DNA of 64,000 nt from an uncultured Clostridia bacterium (GTDB taxonomy: Bacteria; Bacillota; Clostridia; Christensenellales; Borkfalkiaceae). The notes beneath the pieces were generated by a model. It worked only from the letters and a program-made list of their open reading frames with translations. It was not told the DNA's origin and searched no databases. The position numbers and the translations under genes were made by a program. Below are positions 1-7,547 of this stretch, one piece after another; position 1 is the stretch's first letter; every line of letters begins with the position of its first letter. The DNA is taken from the NCBI GenBank assembly GCA_947630115.1, contig CANRGG010000002.1, positions 1 through 64,000 of the forward strand. Direction: 5' to 3'.

Positions 1-500
1 TCCTCGCGGGAAAGCGGATCGAGTCCGCTCGTCGGCTCGTCCAAAAGGAGCAGTTTTGCCCCGTGAGAGAGGGCGAGTGCAAGGGAAAATTTGATCTTCA
101 TACCCTCTGAAAGCTCGCGCACCTTCTTGGAAAGGATGAGCGCGTATTCTTCGCAGTAGCGTTGGAACGCTCCTTCGTCCCAATGCGGATAAAACCTCGC
201 GACCGCTTTTGCGACGGCAGAGAGAGTTTTATTTGGATAGAATCGAAAACCGCCGCCAACGTAGCCGATCAGTTCTTTGACTGCGCCTTCTTCCTCCGAA
301 AAGTCTTTGCCGAACACTTTAACGCTTCCTTCGCAAGAAATCAGCCGCATGATCGATTTGAGCGTCGTACTCTTTCCCGCGCCGTTCCGACCAATTAGTC
401 CCGCAATTTTTCCCGCCTCCAACGCAAAGGAAATGCTGTCGAGCGTAAAATTCGGATAGACCTTTTTTAAGTTTTGAACTTCGAGCGCGCGCAAGGTCAT
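1..500 (-). CDS. ABC transporter ATP-binding protein (C-terminus cut by window edge)
   Basis: ATPase subunit that should power a membrane permease lying to the left of the window. About 166 residues are visible. They contain a Walker A (GRNGAGKST), a variant signature (LSEGM in place of LSGGQ) and a Walker B followed by a D-loop (LLLLDEPTSGLDP). The variant signature and the small size of the N-terminal half resemble the YtrB-type ATPases found behind small regulators in Bacillota. The ATG (498-500) overlaps the TGA of the upstream AbrB-type gene in an ATGA junction, so the two are translationally coupled. Substrate cannot be told from the ATPase. Confidence 0.9.
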   Translation of the reverse strand, partial: MTLRALEVQNLKKVYPNFTLDSISFALEAGKIAGLIGRNGAGKSTTLKSIMRLISCEGSVKVFGKDFSEEEGAVKELIGYVGGGFRFYPNKTLSAVAKAVARFYPHWDEGAFQRYCEEYALILSKKVRELSEGMKIKFSLALALSHGAKLLLLDEPTSGLDPLSRE

Positions 501-715
501 TTGTCCTCCTCTTTGATTTGCTTCACGGCATTCCAAAAGGACTCCGCATACGAAAACGGTTGCAGAGCAATGCCTTGATTTTTGTCCGCCATGAGAAGGA
601 GTGCGTCGCCGGCGTTCAGCGCAAACATATCGCGCATCTCTTTGGGAATGACGATTTGCCCCTTTGGACCGATTTTGACGGTCGCAAGATATTTGCCTTC
701 GGGAAAGTTTTCCAT
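497..715 (-). CDS. AbrB/MazE/SpoVT-type DNA-binding regulator, 72 aa
   Basis: Small swapped-hairpin transcription factor. The core KIGPKGQIVIPKEMRDMF, followed by a GDALLL segment, is the classic AbrB fold signature and sits at residues 13-42. The remaining C-terminal 30 residues are a short helix without a recognisable domain. AGGAGG lies 5 nt before the ATG. The gene is followed with a 4-nt overlap by an ABC ATPase, so it probably controls its own transporter operon. It could also be read as an orphan MazE-like antitoxin, but no toxin gene is adjacent. A perfect inverted repeat near the predicted transcription start (727-741) suggests autoregulation. Confidence 0.85.
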   Translation of the reverse strand: MENFPEGKYLATVKIGPKGQIVIPKEMRDMFALNAGDALLLMADKNQGIALQPFSYAESFWNAVKQIKEEDK

Positions 716-726
716 AATGCCCTCCT

Positions 727-741
727 AAAAGTATTACTTTT
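727..741. promoter_or_regulatory. Candidate operator, perfect inverted repeat
   Basis: AAAAGTA-T-TACTTTT is a perfect 7-bp inverted repeat. It covers the position where transcription of the AbrB-type gene should begin, so a bound protein would block that promoter. AbrB-fold proteins often repress themselves, which makes this the likely site; that assignment is inference. Confidence 0.5.
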
Positions 742-746
742 CTTAC

Positions 747-775
747 ATTTTATACTTTTCATCTTGCGTTGTCAA
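747..775 (-). promoter_or_regulatory. SigA-type promoter of the AbrB-ABC operon
   Basis: On the minus strand TTGACA (770-775) and TAAAAT (747-752) are separated by 17 nt, upstream of the AbrB-type gene. Confidence 0.75.
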
Positions 776-783
776 GCAATTTT

Positions 784-825
784 TGCAAAAAATAAAACGG
801 CGGGAAAATAAATACCCTCGCCGTT
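784..825 (-). terminator. Terminator of the thioredoxin-fold lipoprotein gene
   Basis: Stem AACGGC/GCCGTT with an inner GGG/CCC, followed on the minus strand by TTATTTTTT. It lies just beyond the stop at 847. Confidence 0.6.
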
Positions 826-846
826 CGCGCCATTTCTTCGATTGAT

Positions 847-2730
847 TCAAAAAAGCCGGCCTCTTTTCCGCGGCGGAAGATCCGCAAGGAGGGTCGGGGA
901 AGCGGCGTTCCCAGAGGGGATCCCGACGCCCTTTTTCCAGCCGCGCTCGTCGGCATAGCGGATATATTCTTTCATTTTTTTCTCGAAATAATCGCCGTAC
1001 ACCGCGCCGCGGTTGCGCTCCGCGATCGTTCCCTCGCAGTCGAGGATCACCATCGTCGGATAGCCCCAGCCGCCCCGCGATTCGGGGAAATCGTCGATCA
1101 GAAACTTTTGTGCAATGATGCCCTTGATACCGGTTTTTTTCGCATGGGCGGCGACGGTTTCTCCGTCTTCGCCGTGCCCGTTGACATAGACGATAAGAAC
1201 CTCCTCCCCATATTTTTCCTGCGCCGCGATCAAGGACGGGAACTCCTGGTTGCAGTAGCCGCAGGTCGTATAGTAAAAGTCCAGAAAGATCGCCTTATAC
1301 TCTTTCAGAAGCGCGGAAACCTCGTAGGTCTTTCCGTCATAAGAGGTGAATTCGAGATCGTATAGCGCGTCGCCCGTTTGATAGCGGTAATCGGCGGGCT
1401 TTTTGCCGCCGACGTAGGACGCCGAAACGTAAACGGTCGTCTCGCAAAGCCCGGGACGCAGCACGAAGCTCTCCTCGGCGGGGAAATATCCCCGCGAAAG
1501 ATCGGAAAGCGCGAGGGTGTAATCCTTTGCGGGCAGGCGGAACGTCGCCTTCGCCGCCCGGGTCTCTGCGCTTGCGACCTCCGTCCCCTCTTTGAGAACG
1601 CGGATGAGGGCGCTGCCTTGGTAGGGAAGCCCGTTTTGCCGCAGCACTGTGACGGTAAAGTCCATCTCCTCCCCGATCGTGTACCGCGGGATCACGACCC
1701 GGCTGTCCGTTTTTTCCGCGCCGCAGACTGTGCAGGCAAGATACTTGTAGCCGTCATGCTCGGCAGTCGGCTCTTCGCCGAGGGTATAAGAAGCGCTCCA
1801 GAAATGCCCTGTCTCCGCAAAATAGCGGGTGTCCTTGACACCGCATTTTTTACAGACTTTCGACCGCCAGGCGCCGCGGCTACAGCTCGCGGGGCTCTCC
1901 TGCACCCATTCGCCGAAGTCATGGTCTCCGCCGGACGTCTCCTTCCGGATGAAGCCGCAGCCTTCCCGCTTGCAGCGGAAGGTCTTGACAATGCCGCCGC
2001 AGGACGATTCTTCCGAGCTTATCTCTTCGAAATCGTGTCCGAGCGGGGCGATCAGTCTGGTCAGAAGCAGTTTGCCGCAGCCTTCCCGCGCGCAGAACTT
2101 GCTCTCTCGTCCGCTCTCCGTGCAGGTCGGAGCGAGTTCCTCCGCAAAAACGCCCGTATAGTCGTGCCCAAGAGCGTAGCTCGTTTCGATGAGTTTTTTG
2201 CAGCGTTTGCAGAAAAGATCTTCCCCGCCGCCCTTTTCACAGCTCGCCTCAGCCGCGCCGTCTCCCGTCTTTTCGAAATCATGCCCGAGCGCGGACAAAC
2301 TCTCCGTCTCGAGCTCGCCGCAGAGAGAACACCGTCTCTGCCGCTCTCCGCCGCGCGTACAGGACGGCTCGACCGTCACCGTCCACTCCCCCGCATGCGT
2401 ATGCTTTGGCTCTTCCGAGGGTTTTTCAGGCTCCTTTTCGGGATCTTTCTCCGGTTCCTGCGGCGTTTCGGGCTGCTTCTCAGGATCTTTCTCCGGTTCT
2501 TTTTCGGGTTCTTTCTCCGGTTCCTGCGGCTCGACCGGCTGTTTCTCGGGATCTTTTTCCGGTTCTTTTTCGGGTTCTTTCTCCGGCTGTTTCTCGGGTT
2601 CCTGTTGCTGCCCCGGATCGGGCAAAGCGGCGTCGGGATCGGGGCGGCGTTCTTCGCAGGCGGAAAAAATCGCCAACGAAAGGATCGCGGCCAGCAGGCA
2701 GATCAAAAGTTTCCGTATTTTCATTTCCAT
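847..2730 (-). CDS. Lipoprotein with Cys-rich repeats and a C-terminal thioredoxin-like (TlpA-type) domain, 627 aa
   Basis: Predicted extracytoplasmic thiol protein. A signal peptide ends in a lipobox (IFSAC, lipid-bearing Cys25). Next comes a low-complexity linker of repeating EPEK/DPEK units (about residues 30-110). Four to five repeats follow, each with paired Cys residues and a GHDF/GHDY motif. Then comes a beta-rich segment, and finally a thioredoxin fold with the active site CGYC (Cys490, Cys493) and a cis-Pro motif YPT. The fold suggests disulfide exchange or redox sensing at the cell surface; the substrate is unknown. The start is placed at ATG 2730: an upstream in-frame ATG overlaps the -10 box and so is not transcribed, and GGAGAGG lies 6 nt before 2730. 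ATG 2724 is an equally possible start. Confidence 0.8.
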   Translation of the reverse strand: MEMKIRKLLICLLAAILSLAIFSACEERRPDPDAALPDPGQQQEPEKQPEKEPEKEPEKDPEKQPVEPQEPEKEPEKEPEKDPEKQPETPQEPEKDPEKEPEKPSEEPKHTHAGEWTVTVEPSCTRGGERQRRCSLCGELETESLSALGHDFEKTGDGAAEASCEKGGGEDLFCKRCKKLIETSYALGHDYTGVFAEELAPTCTESGRESKFCAREGCGKLLLTRLIAPLGHDFEEISSEESSCGGIVKTFRCKREGCGFIRKETSGGDHDFGEWVQESPASCSRGAWRSKVCKKCGVKDTRYFAETGHFWSASYTLGEEPTAEHDGYKYLACTVCGAEKTDSRVVIPRYTIGEEMDFTVTVLRQNGLPYQGSALIRVLKEGTEVASAETRAAKATFRLPAKDYTLALSDLSRGYFPAEESFVLRPGLCETTVYVSASYVGGKKPADYRYQTGDALYDLEFTSYDGKTYEVSALLKEYKAIFLDFYYTTCGYCNQEFPSLIAAQEKYGEEVLIVYVNGHGEDGETVAAHAKKTGIKGIIAQKFLIDDFPESRGGWGYPTMVILDCEGTIAERNRGAVYGDYFEKKMKEYIRYADERGWKKGVGIPSGNAASPTLLADLPPRKRGRLF

Positions 2731-2794
2731 CCCCCTCTCCGTCCGGGCGGGTCCGCACCACCGAAAACGCCCGAAAGGAAATTTTTCTATCCGC

Positions 2795-2824
2795 ATTATA
2801 CCCCCGCGGCGGGGAAACTGTCAA
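2795..2824 (-). promoter_or_regulatory. SigA-type promoter of the thioredoxin-fold lipoprotein gene
   Basis: TTGACA (2819-2824), 18-nt spacer, TATAAT (2795-2800) on the minus strand. The spacer contains a GC-rich inverted repeat (CCCCGC/GCGGGG). Confidence 0.75.
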
Positions 2825-2876
2825 TCCCTTTTCAAAAAATAGAATTCCGCCGCGTCCCAGCGCTCTTTTTTCTCAC

Positions 2877-2902
2877 AAAAAAAGGACCTTGCGGTCCTTT
2901 TT
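2877..2902 (-). terminator. Terminator of the small lipoprotein gene
   Basis: AAGGACC/GGTCCTT stem with a TTGC loop and T-runs on both sides; it lies 23 nt past the stop at 2925 on the minus strand. Confidence 0.75.
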
Positions 2903-2924
2903 GACGATCAAATGATCGCTTTTT

Positions 2925-3470
2925 CTAAAAGGCGAAACCGGTTCTGTTTTCTATTTCCACATAGATATTCAGCAGGTTTTCCCGAAAATAGGCGCGCGTT
3001 TTGCCCCGGATCGCCCGGCCTTCCTCATTGATCTCGAAGCCGAGCGCCTTGAAAGTCGATTCGAACTCTTCGCGAGTGGATGTGCAGCTCACCCCGTAAA
3101 CGGAGATCTTCGGATCGGTGATCTCGATTTGCGTCACATAGCTGCCGCCGTCCACATAGTCTGGATACGCCGTGACGCCGTAAAGGACGTATTCTTCGGG
3201 CTCTTTTCGCACGGTTTTGCCGTTCTCATCGACGTAAGTTTCCACCTCGTAGCCCTTGCCGAAATAGCCCGTGATCCCCATGCCGTCCCGGCGGCTGTAG
3301 CCCTCAAAATCGAAGGAGGCAACGTCGTCGACCAGCCAGAATTCGAGCGGATTCTCCTCCGGCTCCTCCAGGACCCCTTCCATGAGATTCTTCTCCCCGC
3401 AAGCGGAGAGTGCGAGCGCCGCAAAAATGCAGGCGGCAGTCAAGAGCGGTAACAAAAACCTTTTTTTCAT
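2925..3470 (-). CDS. Small lipoprotein of unknown function, 181 aa
   Basis: The signal peptide ends in a lipobox (LSAC, Cys24). The mature part is acidic and looks beta-rich, with a pattern of a short domain near residues 120-165 (STREEFESTFKALGFE). I do not recognise the family. The start at 3470 has AAGGAGG 9 nt upstream. A longer in-frame start at 3509 lies upstream of the -10 box and is excluded. It has its own promoter and terminator, so it is a monocistronic unit. Confidence 0.75.
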   Translation of the reverse strand: MKKRFLLPLLTAACIFAALALSACGEKNLMEGVLEEPEENPLEFWLVDDVASFDFEGYSRRDGMGITGYFGKGYEVETYVDENGKTVRKEPEEYVLYGVTAYPDYVDGGSYVTQIEITDPKISVYGVSCTSTREEFESTFKALGFEINEEGRAIRGKTRAYFRENLLNIYVEIENRTGFAF

Positions 3471-3499
3471 GAACTTGTGCCTCCTTGTTTTTTGGGAAA

Positions 3500-3528
3500 A
3501 TTTTACCATCTCCGGGAATGGCTGTCAA
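3500..3528 (-). promoter_or_regulatory. SigA-type promoter of the small lipoprotein gene
   Basis: TTGACA (3523-3528), 17-nt spacer, TAAAAT (3500-3505) on the minus strand. Confidence 0.75.
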
Positions 3529-3596
3529 GGGGGTTCATGAAATTATTTCTTGTTTTTCGACAATTTTTTTAGATTTTCAAATCTTTTTCACCGACG

Positions 3597-4181
3597 TTAC
3601 AGCTTGTATTTGGCGGTCAGCTTCAGAATGGTGGCAAGGCAGTCGTTCAAAGAGCGGATCTCCTCGGGGGTGCGCTCCGTTTCGCCGAAGCCGTCAAGAG
3701 TGCGGGAGAGGGCGTCCGCCTCCAGCCTGTCGCTTGCGGAAAGTTCGCTCTTTTTCAGCGCTTCCAGAAGTTCACGCGCATGAGAAAGCCGAAGATCGCT
3801 CTCCCCGCCCGCCGGCTCCCCTTCCTCCTCGAGGGTCAGTTCCTCTTCCGAAACGTCGAGGGGCCGGTGAAATTTTTCATATAATTCCTCTTCGTTCTCG
3901 GCGCGGCTCTTCCTGCCGAAGGGGATGTAAAAGAACAGCCCGACGAGCACGGCAAGCACCGCCATGAGTCCGAGATAGAGAAAGCCGCCCGAAAGATCGT
4001 GACAGCCCGCGAGCACAAAGCCTGCGGCGCAAAGCCCGACGGCCAGCCGGGGATAGGCGTTCTTCCAGCCGAACGCCGCGAAAATAAATCCGCAGACGAG
4101 AAGCAGGACGGGCGCCGCCGTGAGGGCGATCGCTTCGGGGATCTTGGATAAAACCTCCATGATTTTGTAGATAACTTCCAT
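3597..4181 (-). CDS. Small membrane protein with acidic cytoplasmic tail, 194 aa
   Basis: Three closely spaced hydrophobic segments occupy residues about 18-85, followed by a basic edge (GRKSRAE) and a long, Glu-rich soluble tail to the C-terminus. That tail reads as helical (repeated LEALKKSEL-type stretches). I do not recognise the family. AAAAGGAG lies 7 nt before the ATG. It follows addA by 75 nt on the same strand and may be the last gene of the addBA transcript; a role in repair is not implied by its sequence. Confidence 0.75.
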   Translation of the reverse strand: MEVIYKIMEVLSKIPEAIALTAAPVLLLVCGFIFAAFGWKNAYPRLAVGLCAAGFVLAGCHDLSGGFLYLGLMAVLAVLVGLFFYIPFGRKSRAENEEELYEKFHRPLDVSEEELTLEEEGEPAGGESDLRLSHARELLEALKKSELSASDRLEADALSRTLDGFGETERTPEEIRSLNDCLATILKLTAKYKL

Positions 4182-4256
4182 TTGTCAACTCCTTTTCCAT
4201 GATATCAGAATTTATTTGTCCGAAAAACGCAGACGGGCGCGCTTTCGGGCGAAATT

Positions 4257-7200
4257 TCACATTTCCGTTTCGAACAGCCGCTTGATGTTCACGATCTTCG
4301 CGCGGACCGTCCTCTCCTCCACCCGGAGCGCCTTCGAGACCGCCTTCCGATAGATCGCGATCTGCTTGCCGTAAGCCGCCCTCAGTTCCTCCGCGCCGCG
4401 CGAGGAATATTTGTAATCGAGGATCAGAAATCCCTCTTCGTCCTCGCAGAGAAGGTCGATCGCGCCCTGCAGCAGAATTTCATCGTCCGCGTCGACACTT
4501 AAGATCTCCCTTGCGGGCAATTTGAGGAGGAACCGCTGCTCCCGGAAGATCCGCTTGCCCGCCAGCGCGGCGAGTGCGGGAAGGCGCAGGATCTTTTCAA
4601 GGGCCTCTTCCTTCAAGAGAGAGATCTGCTCTTTCGAAAGGAGCCCCGCCTTTTCCATGCGGGAAAGTTCCTCTTTGACGTTCTTTCCGAATTCGACGTA
4701 CTGCAAAAAGGCATGATAGGCGCTGCCCTCTTCGGGCAAGGCGCCCGCTTCGCCCACCAAGCGCTCCCGCGGGAAAACTTCCCTCTCCCCCTCTTCGCCG
4801 TGCATGAGCTCGGTCGCCGAACTCTTGACGGGAAGGGCGCAGCTCTCCGCAAACGGATAGGGCGCGCGGAAGGCGGACAGGATCGTCCGGGTGAGCGCCT
4901 GCTTCTCTTCGGGCAGCGGAACGAACAGCGCGCTGCGCGCGAGCGGCTCCTTTGAAAGGGGGAGGGGGGGCGAGATCTCCTTCCCGAACGCGCCGAAGTC
5001 GATAAAGTCGGCGAAACAATTCGCCTGCATGGGGGAAAGCGCCTGCTCCGCGCTTTCGAAAAAGAGATATAGCCGGTATTTTGCGCGCGTCATGGCGACG
5101 TAAAAGAGGTTGAGCTCCTCTTTGATCTCTTCCCGCCTCTGATAGACGCCCGAGGCGCGGCGCAGGACGGTCTCCTCGAAGAGCCGTCTTTCGGGGTCGC
5201 AGCTTTTCGGCGCGAAGCCGAATTTTTCGGTGCAAAGCACCTCGCCGGAATCGGCCCCGTGGAAGGGCTTGTTCATGCCCGCAAGGATGACGACGGGATA
5301 TTCGAGCCCCTTCGCGGCGTGCATGGTGAGCACTTTCACCGCGTCCTCTCCCCCGCTCTCGGAATACTCGATGTTGTAAGAAGCGGCCTTAAGTTTTTGC
5401 AGAAATTCGTTGACTGTCCCGTCCCCTTCGCGCAGCAGCCGCCGCACCCGTTTGAGCCGCGCCGCGCCGTCGCGCTTTGCCGCGATCTCCGCCTCCAATC
5501 CCTCGGAAAGGAGAAGATCGCCCATCTCCTCCGCCGTGCGGACGCATTGAAGCGCCCGATAGCGCGCCGTTTTTTGCGCGAATGTCTGCAGTTTCAGCGC
5601 GATCGTGTCGCTGCAAGTCTCGCGGTATTTTTTGCAGGCCGTGCGGAAGGCGTAATCGTCGGGTGCGCGCTGGCGGATCTTCCAAAGCTCCGTTTCGGAA
5701 AATCCCCCGATCCGCGAGAGCAGCGCCCCCGCGAGCGGGATATCCTGTTCGGGATCGTCGAGATAGGAGAGCCAGTCGATGAGAAGGCGCGCTTCCCAGA
5801 ACTCGCAGATGTTGACGGACGAGAGGGCGGTGACGGGGATATTCCGCGCGGAGAGCGCGGCGACGATCTTTTCCGCGTCGCCCGACCGCTTGCGCGCAAG
5901 GACAGCGATGTCCCCCCAACCGACCTTTTTCATGAGCCCCGAATCGGCGTCGTAAAACTCCGAGCCGACCTCTTCCGCGATGAGATCCGCGATCGCCTCC
6001 GCCTGTCCGTCCGTGGGCGGGGACGCCTCTTTCAGGACGGAATAGACCCCCCGTTCGCACTTTTCCCGCTCATTTTTGGGCACAAACCGGAAGGAGACTG
6101 TGCCCTCGTGCTCCCCATAGCGCGCGCCGCCCCGCATGCGGCAAAGACGGTAGTCGATCCCGCAGCTCTCCTTCGTCATCGCGTAAGAAAAGACCCGGTT
6201 CACCGCATCGAGCACCGCAGCAGAGGAGCGGAAATTCTCGCTCAGCGAAAGGGCGTTTGGAAATTCCCGCTCTTTTTGGAGGAAAAACTCCGAACGGCTG
6301 CCGCGGAAGCCGTAAATGGACTGCTTGGCGTCGCCGACGAGAAAGATCTCCTTCTCCCCGACAAGAGAGAGGATCTTTTCCTGCGCGGGATTGACGTCCT
6401 GGTATTCGTCCACAAAGACATAATCGTATTTTTGCCGCACCGCGCTCAGCGCGTCGGGATCGGACAGCGTTCTGATCGCGAAATGTTCGAGATCGTCGTA
6501 ATCGAGCACGCCCGCCTCCCGTTTCAAGCGGGAATACGCCTCATCGAAACGGAAAACGAGCTTTGCAAGGGCGCCTGAAAGCTGCGCCCCGTTTTGATAG
6601 CGCGCCGCTTCCTCCGCGCGCGGAGCATAGGAGAGCAGTTCCTTATAGAGCTCCTTGATCCCCGCCGAGAGCCCCTTCAGCCGTTGATAGCGGACGAGCG
6701 CCTCCCCCGAAAATTTGCTCGACGGGGGCATTCGCGGGATCGCAAGCCCGCGCCCCGCCTCTTCCGCCATGCCGAACAGGTCCTTTTGCTCCGCGATCCG
6801 CCGCGCCGCGTCCGCGACCGCCGCGCAGACGTCCAGCCCCCGCCCGCTGTTTTCGGCGAAAAATACGCCGAGATCCTCCGCGCCTTCCGCAAAAAACTCG
6901 GAACGGGTGCGAAGATCCTCCCAAAGATAGGCGCAGACCTCGTCGAACCGATCCGCCCGCCCCGCTCCTTCGAGCAATTCGCGGTAATCCGCCCTGCCGC
7001 GGATGGCGGCATGCAAAGACAGGACGATCCGTTTGAGCTTTGCGTCCTTTTTTTTATGGAAATAGACGGCAAGGAGCCGGTGAAAGTCCTCGTCGCCCGA
7101 AGCGTAGCAGGTTTCGAACACCTCGTCGAGCGCCCTGCCCGAAAGTCGGCAGCCCTGCGGATCGTCGGGCGAGATGATCTCGAAGGCGGGATCGAGGTCA

Positions 7201-7547
7201 GAAAGGTAAAAATAGGTGCGGACAAGCCTGGCGCAGAAGGAATGGATGGTCGAAATATCGGCAAGCGGCAGGGCGGCAAGCTGCTCTTTGAGCCGTTTCC
7301 GCTCCCCTTCGTCCGCCTCCGCGGCGCGCTTGATCAAGGACAGGCGGAGTTTTTCGCGCATTTGCGCCGCCGCCTTGTTCGTGAACGTGACGGCGAGGAT
7401 CTTCCGCACGTCCGCGCCGCCGAGGATGAGGCTGACGAGACGGTCGATCATGACGGTGGTCTTTCCGCTCCCCGCCGACGCGGAGACGATGACCCTGCCG
7501 CGCGACCCGATCGCGGCGATCTGTTCCTGTGTCCGCGTCCCGCTCAT
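4257..7547 (-). CDS. addA: ATP-dependent helicase/nuclease subunit A
   Basis: Superfamily 1 helicase-nuclease that, with AddB, resects double-strand breaks for RecA loading; it acts on cytoplasmic DNA ends. All helicase motifs are readable: Walker A SAGSGKT (residues 24-30), motif II DEYQDVNP, motif III VGDAKQSIYGFRGS, motif IV SENFRSS, motif V TMHAAKGLEYPVV and motif VI FYVAMTRAK. The C-terminal nuclease domain has the GAIDLL...LDYKYS metal-binding pair. The length of 1096 aa is slightly short of the usual 1200. The ATG overlaps the addB stop in an ATGA junction, which fixes this start rather than a longer frame. Confidence 0.95.
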   Translation of the reverse strand: MSGTRTQEQIAAIGSRGRVIVSASAGSGKTTVMIDRLVSLILGGADVRKILAVTFTNKAAAQMREKLRLSLIKRAAEADEGERKRLKEQLAALPLADISTIHSFCARLVRTYFYLSDLDPAFEIISPDDPQGCRLSGRALDEVFETCYASGDEDFHRLLAVYFHKKKDAKLKRIVLSLHAAIRGRADYRELLEGAGRADRFDEVCAYLWEDLRTRSEFFAEGAEDLGVFFAENSGRGLDVCAAVADAARRIAEQKDLFGMAEEAGRGLAIPRMPPSSKFSGEALVRYQRLKGLSAGIKELYKELLSYAPRAEEAARYQNGAQLSGALAKLVFRFDEAYSRLKREAGVLDYDDLEHFAIRTLSDPDALSAVRQKYDYVFVDEYQDVNPAQEKILSLVGEKEIFLVGDAKQSIYGFRGSRSEFFLQKEREFPNALSLSENFRSSAAVLDAVNRVFSYAMTKESCGIDYRLCRMRGGARYGEHEGTVSFRFVPKNEREKCERGVYSVLKEASPPTDGQAEAIADLIAEEVGSEFYDADSGLMKKVGWGDIAVLARKRSGDAEKIVAALSARNIPVTALSSVNICEFWEARLLIDWLSYLDDPEQDIPLAGALLSRIGGFSETELWKIRQRAPDDYAFRTACKKYRETCSDTIALKLQTFAQKTARYRALQCVRTAEEMGDLLLSEGLEAEIAAKRDGAARLKRVRRLLREGDGTVNEFLQKLKAASYNIEYSESGGEDAVKVLTMHAAKGLEYPVVILAGMNKPFHGADSGEVLCTEKFGFAPKSCDPERRLFEETVLRRASGVYQRREEIKEELNLFYVAMTRAKYRLYLFFESAEQALSPMQANCFADFIDFGAFGKEISPPLPLSKEPLARSALFVPLPEEKQALTRTILSAFRAPYPFAESCALPVKSSATELMHGEEGEREVFPRERLVGEAGALPEEGSAYHAFLQYVEFGKNVKEELSRMEKAGLLSKEQISLLKEEALEKILRLPALAALAGKRIFREQRFLLKLPAREILSVDADDEILLQGAIDLLCEDEEGFLILDYKYSSRGAEELRAAYGKQIAIYRKAVSKALRVEERTVRAKIVNIKRLFETEM

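Noticed and set aside
2406..2620. Short tandem DNA repeats that might look like a CRISPR or VNTR
   Set aside because: They encode the EPEK/DPEK protein linker; unit length is 12-24 nt with no spacers.
1378..2904. Long plus-strand open frame of about 500 codons
   Set aside because: It is antisense to the thioredoxin-fold lipoprotein, is full of Arg and Phe from its repeats, and has no ribosome binding site.
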